Notes under the pieces: model-generated | The model's input: the letters and a program-made list of their open reading frames with translations, nothing else | What the model was told of the DNA's origin: nothing | The model's database searches: none | Shown here: piece after piece, positions 17,851 to 26,746 of the stretch | Layout: the number at the start of each line of letters is the position of its first letter | How positions within the stretch are numbered: the stretch's first letter is position 1 | Assembly: GCA_007748055.1 (NCBI GenBank) | Contig: CP036279.1 | Coordinates: 6,262,001 to 6,326,000, forward strand | Length of the DNA stretch: 64,000 nucleotides | Direction of reading: 5' to 3' | From: Kolteria novifilia | Lineage (GTDB): Bacteria; Planctomycetota; Planctomycetia; Kolteriales; Kolteriaceae | Made by a program: the position numbers and the translations under genes

Positions 17851-18745
17851 ATGCGAGGCTCGACCAATGACGCAGTGGTCGCCATCGATGGTTCGAAAGG
17901 CGAAGGAGGTGGTCAGGTGCTGCGTTCGTCGCTCGCCCTGTCGCTCGTCGCCGGGGCGGTCGTTGCGGATCGATCGGATCCGGGCGAAGCGATCAGAACC
18001 GGGGTTGTTCCGCTTTGAGCCCCGTCGTGTCGCCTCGGGCGAGTACCGCTTTAGCGTTGGCTCCACGGGAAGCGCGACGCTCGTGTTGCAAACGATCCTC
18101 TTACCGTTGTCGCTCGCGGATGGTCCCGCACGGCTGGTGCTCGAAGGGGGAACGCACAACCCATGGGCGCCGCCGTTCGACTTTCTCACGCGTTGCTATC
18201 TCCCGCTCGTGGTCCGCATGGGGCCGACGATCGAGGCGCGGCTGGAGCGTCATGGGTTTCATCCGGCGGGTGGCGAACGTTTCGTCATCGACATCCCGCC
18301 GTCCGATTCACTCGCGGGGTTCGACTTGCTGGAGCGTGGCGAGTTCATCTCACGTTCGGCGCGGGCGTTGGTCGCGAAGCTCCCCCAGCACATCGGCCGC
18401 CGCGAAGTCGAGACCATTGCCCGACGACTTGGCTGGTCGCCGAAGGAGACGAGCGTGGACGTCGTCGAGTCGAACGGACCGGGCAATATCGTCTTCGTCG
18501 AAATGACCCACGAACACGTCACCGAGATGCTGAAGGCCTTCGGTCGCGTCGGGGTTCGCGCCGAAGAGGTCTCCGCGGGCTTGACGGCCTACATCCTGGT
18601 GGCGATTCGTTGGGAGGAACGCGACCTGCTCGTCTTTCACGGCGACCTCTATCGCGACTATCGCCAACGCGTCCCGATGCTAATCCCAATCCGGATCTCG
18701 GAAGTGCGGAGAAAGCGCGAGTCGGCCCGACGCTCGACGATGTAG
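17851..18745 (+). pseudogene. rtcA: Degraded RNA 3'-terminal phosphate cyclase (rtcA-like)
   Basis: The first part (ATG 17851, frame 1) reads [20 protein letters not shown], the RtcA N-terminal signature, but this frame stops at 18018. The continuation is in frame 2 from about 17955: [15 protein letters not shown], then directly [44 protein letters not shown] and RHGFHPAGG. So there is a frameshift near 17940-17960. About 35-40 residues are missing between PGL and the FEP segment. The C-terminal region expected after SAGLTAY (HLADQLLLP and the catalytic-His segment) is absent, replaced by an unrelated basic tail. Without that His the cyclase cannot work, so I call a pseudogene. Sequencing error could explain the frameshift but not the two deletions. 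Confidence 0.75.
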
Positions 18746-18821
18746 TGTCGAGGTGTTGACCCAAGGTGTCGCGAAGGCATTGCGCGACGCCGGACGGAGG
18801 ATTGATGTCAGCTCGCGACCT

Positions 18822-19907
18822 TCATGCCGCCTCGGCGTGGCACGGAACGAAGAGTTCTCCCCGGGCCAGCAAACGAGCCGTGCGAAGTTCCTTCGCGGAG
18901 TGGATAGCGATCCCCTCGGCGGAACGGGTGAATTCGAGTTCGACGTCGAGATGGCCCATCGGGTGTTCGATCGACATCGTGACGGGAGCATCGACGGCGG
19001 AAACAAGACCCTCGGCGACCGACCCGGGAATGAGCGCCGTCGCCGCGAGACACTGGGCACCGGTGACGGCGACCGTTGGGTGACACTCCCGAGGCGTGAA
19101 GTAGCGCGCGGCGAAGGAACCGCCCTGGCGCGGGGGAGCGATCAAGGCGAACTTCGGTTCCACCGAGTCGGAGACGTCGCCCATGCCCATCCGCCGTCCG
19201 GCTTCCCGGCGAATCCGCTCCATCCGCTCAAAGAACGGACGAAGGGCGTTGAGTTCCTCACGGCTCTCGTAGCCTGTGAGCCCCAACTCCCCCGCGCGGG
19301 CGATGCAAACCGGCATCGCGACATCAACACAGCTCACCTCGACGCCGTCCACTCGGTCGCGTGGCTTTCCCGTTGGAAGCAGGGCCCCCGTTTCGCAACC
19401 GACGATGCGCATGAACTTGAGCATCACCGGAGCGGCGGTCCCGGGAACCCCATCGATCGCGGCGGCGCCGTCGTAGCGAACCTCTCCTCCCGGGGTTTGA
19501 ATCAACGCCTCGATCAGCTCGTCATTGTTGACGGCGCGAATGCGCACCAGGGTCTCGCCGTCACGAGCGGGAAAGAGCCCCATCTCAATCGCCGCCGGAC
19601 CGACGGCCGAAAGCATGTTGCCGCATGTGGGCCGATAATCGACCAATCGATCGGCGACGGAGACCTGCGCGAAAAGATAGTCGATGTCGGCGTCGGGGGA
19701 TTCGGACGGCGAGAGCATCGCGACCTTGGTCGTGACCGAGGAACCACCGCCGATGCCATCGATGTTGAGGGGATGTCCCGAACCGATCACGTCCACCAGA
19801 ACGTCGGTTAACCGGTCCCGATCGGAAGGAAGATCGCTCCGTTTGAAGAACGGCCCGCGTGACGTTCCGCCACGCATGAACAGAAAGGGGATCGCTGATT
19901 GTCTCAT
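18822..19907 (-). CDS. PrpF/GalD-family isomerase (4-oxalomesaconate tautomerase-like)
   Basis: A 361-residue protein of the PrpF family, diaminopimelate-epimerase fold. Diagnostic stretches are FLFMRGGTSRGPFF at the N-terminus, GIGGGSSVTTKVAM, RPTCGNMLSAVGPAAIE with the catalytic-type Cys, and PGTAAPVML. PrpF isomerises aconitate or methylaconitate, and GalD tautomerises 4-oxalomesaconate in gallate breakdown. The sequence looks closer to GalD, but the neighbours do not confirm either pathway. The start has GAGGAGA seven bases upstream. It lies between the degraded rtcA and the murF operon. Confidence 0.8.
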   Translation of the reverse strand: MRQSAIPFLFMRGGTSRGPFFKRSDLPSDRDRLTDVLVDVIGSGHPLNIDGIGGGSSVTTKVAMLSPSESPDADIDYLFAQVSVADRLVDYRPTCGNMLSAVGPAAIEMGLFPARDGETLVRIRAVNNDELIEALIQTPGGEVRYDGAAAIDGVPGTAAPVMLKFMRIVGCETGALLPTGKPRDRVDGVEVSCVDVAMPVCIARAGELGLTGYESREELNALRPFFERMERIRREAGRRMGMGDVSDSVEPKFALIAPPRQGGSFAARYFTPRECHPTVAVTGAQCLAATALIPGSVAEGLVSAVDAPVTMSIEHPMGHLDVELEFTRSAEGIAIHSAKELRTARLLARGELFVPCHAEAA

Positions 19908-20069
19908 GCCGATTCTCCTCGAAGCGACATCGCTCTAAAGACTTCTACGAGGAGAACGGTTCGTTCGTTGGCCTGGAGCGAATCCCAGGAGACGCGACCG
20001 AAGGGGAACTAATCGTGAGCGCTCCGAATCGAGCGTCGATGCCCCGCGCGGTGGATCAGTTTGATCGAC

Positions 20070-21536
20070 TCACGCGAGGAGAGCCCCGAGGTCGCGATCG
20101 AACTCGACGATCGCCGCGGAAACGAGGTCCATCCGCATCCCGCACGATCCTTTGACCAGGACGGCGTCCCGTGGTCCAAGCTGAGACACCAGTGCCTCGA
20201 CGAGCCGTTCGCGGGACGGAAAATGGCAGACGTCACCGGGGAACCGTCGCCGCTCGAGTTCTTGGTGAAGGCAAGACATCAAATCACCGACCAATAGCAC
20301 GCTGTCGATGTCCCCCTCACAGATCGTGGGAGCCAACGAACGGTGCAAGTCCGGACCGGCTCGGCCCAGGTCGAGCATGTCGCCTAGACACAGGAATCGT
20401 CGCCCATAGTCCCGCTCCCTCGTCAGTTCATCAAGATAGTCGATCGCGGCGCGCATCGATCGCGGGTTGGCGTTGCACTCGTCCCGGATCAAGGTCACGC
20501 CACACGACAACTCCGTCGACGCCGTTCGGTCGACCATCGGCCGAAAGCCGTTCAAGCCTTCGCGAATCTCGTCCGCGGAAACGCCAAGTCCCACCGCGAC
20601 ACTGATCGCCGCGAGTAGATTCTCCGCGTGGTGTCTCGCCACGATTGGCAAAGCAAACGACTCGACGGCGCCGTCGGGAAAGGATACTCCGAGCTGCGTC
20701 ACATCAGGAAGGTAGCAGCCGACCAGTTGACGCGTGCGAATGGGCGCGGCGGAGCTCATTCGCTGAAGCCGGGGTCGCGGGGAGAACCCGAACGCGACTT
20801 TGCGCACATCGGGGAACTGATGGACGAAGGGACGAAGCCAGGGATCATCCGTGTTGATCGCGAGCAGGCCTCCACGTCTGGCGACATCCGAGAGGGCTAG
20901 GGATTCTTCGCGAGCGACGGTCTCGATGTCCGAGAGTCCCGCCAAGTGCTCCTCGGCGACGTGGGTCACGATCGCGACACTTGGTTCCAAGAGATCGAGT
21001 CGCTCGCGCATCTGGCCGGGACGATCGATGCCCAACTCGAGGACACCGACGGGAGCATCGGAAGGCATTCTTAGGATGGACCAGGGTAAGCCGACTTCGC
21101 CGTTCCAATTCCCGAGGGTCGCGTGAGTCCTGGACCAGCGCCCCTTGAGAATCGCGGCGAGCATCTCCTTGGTCGTCGTCTTCCCCGTGCTGCCGGCCAC
21201 GACGACGATGGGTGCTTCGATCCCTTGGCGCCACACCCGCGCCAAGGACCAAAGAACCCGAACCGGATCATCGACCTCGACGACGCGTCGGTCGTCGACT
21301 CCGGTTCCTCGAGGGCAGACGATCAGTGCTGCCTGTCGCCGGAGCCCTTCTCTTACCGCGGCGGTCCGTTCACCGGAGTCGAGCAAGCTTGGGATGAGGA
21401 TCTCGCCGACACGTACCTTCGACGGTTCGATCGCCACTCCTCCGAAGCGACCATCGAGCGGAATCCCCTCCGGGGAGCACTTGACCCGCCGGAACGCGTC
21501 TCGAACAAGATGCCCCGTCAAACAGTCGGAAGGCAA
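20070..21536 (-). CDS. murF: UDP-N-acetylmuramoyl-tripeptide--D-alanyl-D-alanine ligase
   Basis: About 488 residues. MurF joins D-Ala-D-Ala to the UDP-MurNAc tripeptide in the cytoplasm. Visible are the ATP loop AGSTGKTTTKEM (about residues 114-125), ELGIDRPGQM, VTHVAEEHLAGL, the C-terminal DECNANPRSMRAAI (normally YNANP) and VLVKGSCGMRM. The TTG at 21536 is preferred because GAGGAG sits seven bases upstream; a TTG at 21551 lies on the ribosome-binding site itself. It follows ddl with a 21-base gap, so substrate (D-Ala-D-Ala) and ligase are encoded together. Confidence 0.93.
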   Translation of the reverse strand: MPSDCLTGHLVRDAFRRVKCSPEGIPLDGRFGGVAIEPSKVRVGEILIPSLLDSGERTAAVREGLRRQAALIVCPRGTGVDDRRVVEVDDPVRVLWSLARVWRQGIEAPIVVVAGSTGKTTTKEMLAAILKGRWSRTHATLGNWNGEVGLPWSILRMPSDAPVGVLELGIDRPGQMRERLDLLEPSVAIVTHVAEEHLAGLSDIETVAREESLALSDVARRGGLLAINTDDPWLRPFVHQFPDVRKVAFGFSPRPRLQRMSSAAPIRTRQLVGCYLPDVTQLGVSFPDGAVESFALPIVARHHAENLLAAISVAVGLGVSADEIREGLNGFRPMVDRTASTELSCGVTLIRDECNANPRSMRAAIDYLDELTRERDYGRRFLCLGDMLDLGRAGPDLHRSLAPTICEGDIDSVLLVGDLMSCLHQELERRRFPGDVCHFPSRERLVEALVSQLGPRDAVLVKGSCGMRMDLVSAAIVEFDRDLGALLA

Positions 21537-21557
21537 GCGAACACTCCTCAATCCCAG

Positions 21558-22481
21558 TTACGTGGCGACTTCCGCAAGCCCCGCATGACGCCGCGTCGCG
21601 TGATCCAGCAGTTGCTCGATCACCTCGACGAAGTGTAGGCCGACATGGCGCGCGGCCATCGGCACCAGACTCCGCTCCGTCATTCCCGGAATCGCGTTCA
21701 GTTCCAAGAGCATGGGGCCATGTCGTTCGTCGAGAATCAAGTCGAGTCTCCCGAGTTGTCGAATGCCGACGGAAGCGAAGGCGATGCTCGCGATCTCCTC
21801 GATCAGCTCCCGCACCGGCGAACTCAGTCCGGGTTGGACGACGTATCGTGTCCGCTGATCGACGTACTTCGCATCGTAGCCGAACGTCTCCGTGGCGGGA
21901 ACAATCTCGATGATCGGCAACAGCCCTTCACCGAGGAAGCCCACGGTCAGCTCCCGGCCCCGAAGGTACGGTTCGACCATGACGCGCGGCCACGATTCGA
22001 GAGCCTGCCCTAGAGCCTCGAGGGCGTCTCCCGACTCCTTGACGACGCGGACCCCGAGACTGGAACCTTGATCGACCGGCTTGATGACAAACGGGGGCGT
22101 CAATATTCCCGCCAACTCGTCGAGATTCTCGGGCGTAACCTCGCGCCAAGGGCTCGTTGGCAGTCCACACTCGCGCCAGATCCGCTTGGCCGAGATCTTG
22201 TCGATCGTTCGTTCGCACGCTTCGGAACCACTCCCTACGAAGCAGAGTCCACGCGACTCCATGAGAGACTGAAGCTGCCCATCCTCGCCGAAGAACCCGT
22301 GCAACGCCGGAAAGATCACGTCGGTGGGAACGTCAAGCGCGGAGAGGTCGTTCGGATCGATGTCCGCTTCACTTGTCTGATGGCCGAGAGCGCGACAGGC
22401 CTCCGCCACGGCGGCTCCACTCTTGAGGCTGATCTCGCGTTCCGCCGACGGCCCTCCGCGGAGTACCATTACCCTGAGCAT
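21558..22481 (-). CDS. ddl: D-alanine--D-alanine ligase
   Basis: 307 residues, ATP-grasp fold. It makes the D-Ala-D-Ala dipeptide used by MurF. Motifs: VLRGGPSAEREISLKSG at the N-terminus, PALHGFFGEDGQLQ, PFVIKPVDQGSSLGV, VEPYLRGRELTVG and the metal/phosphate-binding end LLELNAIPGMTERSLVP. The ATG at 22481 has GAGGA seven bases upstream; the longer frame from 22517 adds only a basic leader. It is the first gene of the ddl-murF pair. Confidence 0.94.
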   Translation of the reverse strand: MLRVMVLRGGPSAEREISLKSGAAVAEACRALGHQTSEADIDPNDLSALDVPTDVIFPALHGFFGEDGQLQSLMESRGLCFVGSGSEACERTIDKISAKRIWRECGLPTSPWREVTPENLDELAGILTPPFVIKPVDQGSSLGVRVVKESGDALEALGQALESWPRVMVEPYLRGRELTVGFLGEGLLPIIEIVPATETFGYDAKYVDQRTRYVVQPGLSSPVRELIEEIASIAFASVGIRQLGRLDLILDERHGPMLLELNAIPGMTERSLVPMAARHVGLHFVEVIEQLLDHATRRHAGLAEVAT

Positions 22482-22786
22482 GCGGTGTCCTCGTGACCGG
22501 GATCGATGACTTTCCATGAGTGCGGAACGACGGCCCCTGCGGCATTGCCGTTAAGCGCAAAGGCAAGCGAACCTGTCGTTTCCCATCCTCGGGCCAACGT
22601 GTTCGGCTCGCTTCGAGGGGAGGTTTCCCCGGCCGCGAAGTTCTCCTCGCGAACGGCCTCGGGCCTCCTTTCTCGTAGATCGCTCCGTAATCTAGCAACT
22701 GCTCGGGCGATCCAACAGCAGACCGCTGCTGCGTTGCCGCAGACTTCACGGAATCTTCACCACTGATTGGTTGGGAAGAATCGACG
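22482..22786. other. Divergent intergenic region between ddl and the cNMP-binding gene
   Basis: About 305 bases. It must hold the leftward ddl-murF promoter and the rightward promoter of the cNMP-binding protein. I looked for a structured RNA on both strands and recognised none. Confidence 0.4.
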
Positions 22787-23320
22787 ATGATGCGAAATGC
22801 GTTGTTGGTACTGGGCCAACTTTCGGACGAGGACTTCGAGTGGTTGCTCGAGTCGGGTGCCAAGCGACGTCTCTCCCCCAATGAGGTCTTGATCCACGAA
22901 GGGCGATCGATCGAGGGACTGAGCATCATCGTCGAGGGCGAACTCGCGGTGACCCACTCCGACGATCGCGAGGTCGCACGTCTCGGTCCAGGTGAGTTCG
23001 TGGGAGAGATTTCCTTCGTGGATCAGCGGCCGCCTCTGGCGAGCGTTCGATCGGTCCGGCACGCCACACTACTGGAGATCCCACGTCAGGCGCTCAGCGA
23101 CAAGCTGGCCTACGACCACGTCTTCGCCGCACGGTTCTATCGAGCCCTGGCGATGTTGTTGGCCGACCGTCTGCGCCACACGGTTCGCCGGATGTCCGTG
23201 ACCAACAGCGACACACCCGCCGGCGTCGACGACATCGACAGCGCGGTCCTCGAGCGTCTGCATGTCGCCGGCGCGCTCTTCGAGCGTCTTCGCGACAACG
23301 TTCTCGAAAGACCCTCCTAA
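22787..23320 (+). CDS. Cyclic-nucleotide-binding (Crp-like beta-roll) protein
   Basis: 177 residues with a single cNMP-binding domain (about residues 8-130): LSPNEVLIHEGRSIEGLSII, then VEGELAV, LGPGEFVGEISFVDQRPPLASVRSV and the hinge helix region FYRALAMLLADRL. No helix-turn-helix follows, so it is not a typical Crp transcription factor. The phosphate-binding cassette keeps GE but has PPLAS where RPRTAT is common; ligand binding is uncertain. Small cNMP-domain proteins accompany NHLM-type export genes in several bacteria. Here a TolC-like and a HlyD-like component lie just downstream, so a regulatory or assembly role in that exporter is a fair guess. Confidence 0.75.
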   Translation: MMRNALLVLGQLSDEDFEWLLESGAKRRLSPNEVLIHEGRSIEGLSIIVEGELAVTHSDDREVARLGPGEFVGEISFVDQRPPLASVRSVRHATLLEIPRQALSDKLAYDHVFAARFYRALAMLLADRLRHTVRRMSVTNSDTPAGVDDIDSAVLERLHVAGALFERLRDNVLERPS

Positions 23321-23349
23321 CAGCCCCTTTCCGGCGTGAGCTTGAGGGA

Positions 23350-23361
23350 ATTGGCGCCAAT
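23350..23361. promoter_or_regulatory. 12-bp perfect palindrome upstream of TolC-like gene
   Basis: ATTGGCGCCAAT is a perfect palindrome 30 bases after the cNMP-binding gene and about 260 bases before the TolC-like gene. It could be a dimer-binding site. No run of T follows, so it is not an obvious terminator. Evidence is the symmetry only. Confidence 0.25.
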
Positions 23362-23617
23362 CGCCAAAAAACGAGCTATTTCACCTCGCAACATCGACAT
23401 TATCGGCATTAACGCCAAAGAGATCGTCCTCGGTGGTCGATGGTGATCAAGAAGGAGTGCTCGGTCATTCCCTCCCTGGCCGCCACTTGCCGGCGCGACG
23501 ATTGCCGTCGACCGAGCCTGCCAACCGCACAATCGCGAGCAAGGCATCTTGTCGAGGTGGCGGGGAGTGTTTCCAAGCGAGCGAACCAACGATGAAGGTG
23601 CGAAGGAACGAGTTCCG

Positions 23618-25582
23618 ATGATCCCCGGACGTCCTCTGCTCCTGGCGCTCCTCACCGGCTTCTCCCTGAGCGTGGGATGCCAGAAACCCTTCGTCGCGAC
23701 CCAGATCGACTATCTTGCCGCGAACACTCTCGCGCCCGATCTTCCCGACGATGTCGGCCCCGAGATCGAGCAAGTCGCCCATCTCGAACCACGAACGATC
23801 CTCAATCCCTCGGATCTCGTGAAATGGGAACTCTCTCTCGAGGAGGCGCGGCGAATCGCCCTCGAGAACAACCAGGACGTCCTCGTCCTCGGCTACGACC
23901 CGGGTATCGAAGGAACCTACGTTGACGAACGGCTCGCGAGGTTCGACGCCGAGGTGGATCTCGGCACCGGCTGGGGAAGAACCGACGAGCAGCAAAACTT
24001 CTCCGTCGACACCATCGCCACCGGCAGCGATGTGATCGAACAGGACCTCGCCGGTGTCTCCGCCGGCGCGCCGAGCTTCCTATCGCTGGGAAAGACCAAC
24101 GCCACCGGCGGCAGGAGTCAAGTCGCCTACGGGTACGACTACGTCCTGACGAAACCGAGCAGTGATAGTTTCGCCTTCAACCCCGCGTGGTACTCGTACG
24201 TCAACGTCAGCCTCCAGCAACCGTTGCTGGAAGGGGCTGGAGTCGAAGTGAACCGAAGTCCCGTCCTCATCGCGCGGGCTCGCCAGGAACGTTCGATCCG
24301 GCAATTCGAGTCATCGGTCCAGCAACTCGTTCGCGATGTCGACCTCCAGTACTTCCAGCTCTACTTCGCCTACCAGGATCTCTACTGGCGAGGCGAAGCC
24401 CTCAAGCAATCGCTGCGGGCCTGGCAGATGGAACTCGACAAAAAGCAAGTTGGCGAAGGAGCGCTCCCCGACTCAGCCCAGGCCCGTCAGCAGTACCAGT
24501 TGTTCCGCGTCGATCGCTCCGACGCTTTGGCCCGAGTTCTCAAGGAGGAGGCGAACCTTCGCCTTCTCTTGGGGCTCGCCCCCGAGGACGGACGCCAAAT
24601 CGTTCCGAGTGACTCCCCGACGATCGCGGAGTTCATTCCCGACTGGAACACGGCGGTCCACAACGCGCTCTATCTTCGGCCCGAACTGGTGGCCCAGCGA
24701 CTCGAGATTCGCGCGGCGGAACTTCGGTTGGTCGAGGTTCAGAACCGCCGCCTCCCCGACCTCTCGGTTCGCGCCGACTACACGATCACCGGGTTGTCGA
24801 ATCGCCTCGATCGTTCCATCGACGTTGTGGCCGACAACCGCTACCAGAACTGGTCGTTCCTGATTGACTACCGCCGGCCCATCGGTGAACGTGCGGCGCA
24901 CGCCCAGACGCGCCGCGCCCAGTTCGACCTCGGCAAGGCGAAAGCCGAACTGCGCCGAAGAGAACGAGCGGTCCTCTTCGAACTTCGCCAAGCCTACAAC
25001 GACGTCATCAATGGTTACTTTATCTTGACCCAGCGTGAGGATTCGAGCCAGGCCGCCGCGGTGAGCTTGGCCGCCCTGCAGGTCTATTGGACGGAGGGGC
25101 TGACGACGATGTTCAACCTGCTCAACTCGCGTCAGCTTCTCGTCACGGCGCAGATCGACGCAGCGCGCTCTCTCAGGGACTACAACCAAGCGCTGACCCG
25201 CTGGCAGTCCGCCCAGGGAACGATTCTCCAGGAAGGGAACATCAGCCTCTTTGAGACGCACCTGGCCGCCGCCCGCGACGCCAAAGGGTCGAAGCAGCGT
25301 GCCTGGCAGTGGGCGCACAGCTTGGTTTGGTGGCCTCCCGAAGGCAAGCGAGTCCACGGAGGACCGATCTGCTCTCCCGCGATCCCGCCCCTCTTCGGCG
25401 ATGTGCCCGGACCGATGATCGAACCACCTCCCGAGGAGTCGGCCGAGGAGCCCTCGTCACTCGAGCCCCGTCCAGCGATTGAGGAAGGGAATCAGGAGAG
25501 AGATGGGAGGCTGCGTCCTCGTGGTGATGTGCCCGTTGCAGATGGTTCCCTCGGTCAAGACGATGTCGGGGCCACGCGATGA
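23618..25582 (+). CDS. TolC-like outer-membrane channel lipoprotein of the NHLM-type exporter
   Basis: About 654 residues. The start at 23618 has AAGGA upstream and gives a lipoprotein signal with Cys21 (LSVGC). The TolC-type features are the WELSLEEARRIALENNQDVL helix, a first channel repeat, then RPELVAQRLEIRAAELRLVE and a second repeat ending LRDYNQALTRWQSAQGT. The extension after residue 550 is Pro/Glu-rich, and its last 40 codons overlap the antisense of the convergent adaptor gene by 126 bases. It is a plausible outer-membrane exit for the HlyD-type adaptor and ABC pair encoded nearby. It is not closely similar to the RND outer-membrane factor at 10.7 kb. Confidence 0.82.
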   Translation: MIPGRPLLLALLTGFSLSVGCQKPFVATQIDYLAANTLAPDLPDDVGPEIEQVAHLEPRTILNPSDLVKWELSLEEARRIALENNQDVLVLGYDPGIEGTYVDERLARFDAEVDLGTGWGRTDEQQNFSVDTIATGSDVIEQDLAGVSAGAPSFLSLGKTNATGGRSQVAYGYDYVLTKPSSDSFAFNPAWYSYVNVSLQQPLLEGAGVEVNRSPVLIARARQERSIRQFESSVQQLVRDVDLQYFQLYFAYQDLYWRGEALKQSLRAWQMELDKKQVGEGALPDSAQARQQYQLFRVDRSDALARVLKEEANLRLLLGLAPEDGRQIVPSDSPTIAEFIPDWNTAVHNALYLRPELVAQRLEIRAAELRLVEVQNRRLPDLSVRADYTITGLSNRLDRSIDVVADNRYQNWSFLIDYRRPIGERAAHAQTRRAQFDLGKAKAELRRRERAVLFELRQAYNDVINGYFILTQREDSSQAAAVSLAALQVYWTEGLTTMFNLLNSRQLLVTAQIDAARSLRDYNQALTRWQSAQGTILQEGNISLFETHLAAARDAKGSKQRAWQWAHSLVWWPPEGKRVHGGPICSPAIPPLFGDVPGPMIEPPPEESAEEPSSLEPRPAIEEGNQERDGRLRPRGDVPVADGSLGQDDVGATR

Positions 25583-26722
25583 TGTCCACCGATAGTTCGA
25601 CTTGGTTCGTTCGTCGCGGTGCAGCTTGATCCGCACGGCCAGTGGGAACGGCGTCCGATCGGTGTACTCCTGGACGAGCTGTTCGTTCTTCAGACGCACC
25701 GCCATGTTCCCGGGACTGGCAGGGTACTCCGCCACCCAAATGACCTCGCCGGTCAGGTAGCCGAACTCCTCGGGCGCGACCATCGTCGGAGCGACCTCGG
25801 CGCTCATTCCCGCCTCAATCTCCTTGCCTCGCCGCGCATCGACGTAGAGCGTCACGTGCAAGAGCGCGCGCTCTTCCGCCTTTGGCTGCACCAACATCAG
25901 GACCTCGCCAAGTTCGACTTCCCTTCCCGACTCGGCGCGCACCTCGACGACATGGCCGTCGGTGGGAGCCTTCGTTTGGCTACGACGCTCGAGTCGATTC
26001 TCGAGAATCTTGATCTGGCGGCCGATCGCTTCGATCTCCATCTGGCGCGTCAGCTCCGCCTCCTGTTTCTGGTGCTTGAGCATCTCGAGCGAGTAGGGCA
26101 ACTCCCTTAGTTCGGACCGCGCGTCGTTGATCAGCCGAACCGTCTCATCCATCACTTGCTCGGTTTGAAGAAGTCGCTCGGTGCTGATGAGATCGCGAGC
26201 CTTCAACACGGTCTGCCGTTGCAAGCGAATGTTGAACTGATCGAGTATCCGGTCGCTTCGATTGAGGTTCTCCTCGAGCCCCATTTGACGGGTGCGGGTG
26301 TACCGAGCTTGAAGCTCGATGGCCGCGTCGGCCAACGCCTTGAACTTGCGGTCCGCGCCGACGAGCTGCGCGAGGTTCTCGCGTGCCTCGAACAGTTCGT
26401 CCTCGATCTCGAACTGCTGGATGGTTCCGAGCGTATCGTCGGCCTTGATCTTGTCCCCGGCGGTGACATGAACCTCCGTCAAAAGACCACTCCCCGGAGC
26501 CACGACCGCGACGAGTTCACGATTGCGGAAGAAGATGCCGCTCCCCGAGACCCGGGTGGGAATCTGTCCCAGGACCGCCCAAATACAAACGGCGATCGTC
26601 ACCAGGCCGAAAGAAGCCAACATCAACCAACTAGCCGGAGTCGTCAGTGAGACGAGTCGATCGAGTTGTTCTGGAGACGCCACGCGATCAAGCTTGCTCG
26701 AGGAACTCGTTGGTCGTGCCAT
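25457..26722 (-). CDS. HlyD-type membrane fusion protein, NHLM bacteriocin-export class
   Basis: About 421 residues. It has one N-terminal membrane span (WLMLASFGLVTIAVCIWAVL, about residues 32-51), the lipoyl half VVAPGSGLLTEVHVTAGDKI, a long coiled-coil (residues about 100-250) and the second half SQTKAPTDGHVVEVRAESGR. The end has the pattern I associate with NHLM_micro_HlyD (TIGR03794): EEFGYLTGEVIWVAEYPASP, NYRWTSSRGPDIVLTEGT, ISLLIPFLNRW. The ATG at 26722 is favoured because AGGTGG lies nine bases upstream, whereas it abuts the ATG at 26731. It begins right behind murC (15-24 bases), so it is the last gene of the murA-E-D-C run. It should bridge the ABC pair encoded 8 kb away and the TolC-like channel. 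Confidence 0.85.
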   Translation of the reverse strand: MARPTSSSSKLDRVASPEQLDRLVSLTTPASWLMLASFGLVTIAVCIWAVLGQIPTRVSGSGIFFRNRELVAVVAPGSGLLTEVHVTAGDKIKADDTLGTIQQFEIEDELFEARENLAQLVGADRKFKALADAAIELQARYTRTRQMGLEENLNRSDRILDQFNIRLQRQTVLKARDLISTERLLQTEQVMDETVRLINDARSELRELPYSLEMLKHQKQEAELTRQMEIEAIGRQIKILENRLERRSQTKAPTDGHVVEVRAESGREVELGEVLMLVQPKAEERALLHVTLYVDARRGKEIEAGMSAEVAPTMVAPEEFGYLTGEVIWVAEYPASPGNMAVRLKNEQLVQEYTDRTPFPLAVRIKLHRDERTKSNYRWTSSRGPDIVLTEGTICNGHITTRTQPPISLLIPFLNRWTGLE

Positions 26723-26746
26723 CGTCACCATCCACCTGCTAGCGAT

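Noticed and set aside
17777-18745. Intact 322-residue protein in the rtcA region
   Set aside because: The N-terminal 60 residues of that frame are out-of-frame translation of the true RtcA N-terminus; key parts of the enzyme are missing.
22482-22786. RNase P RNA, tmRNA or other structured RNA between ddl and the cNMP gene
   Set aside because: I could not match any conserved core of these RNAs on either strand.
23433-23621. 62-codon open frame as a leader-peptide (RiPP) precursor beside the TolC-like gene
   Set aside because: It contains a GGG and two Cys, but no NHLP- or Nif11-type leader, no helical leader pattern and no good ribosome-binding site; it overlaps the TolC-like start.
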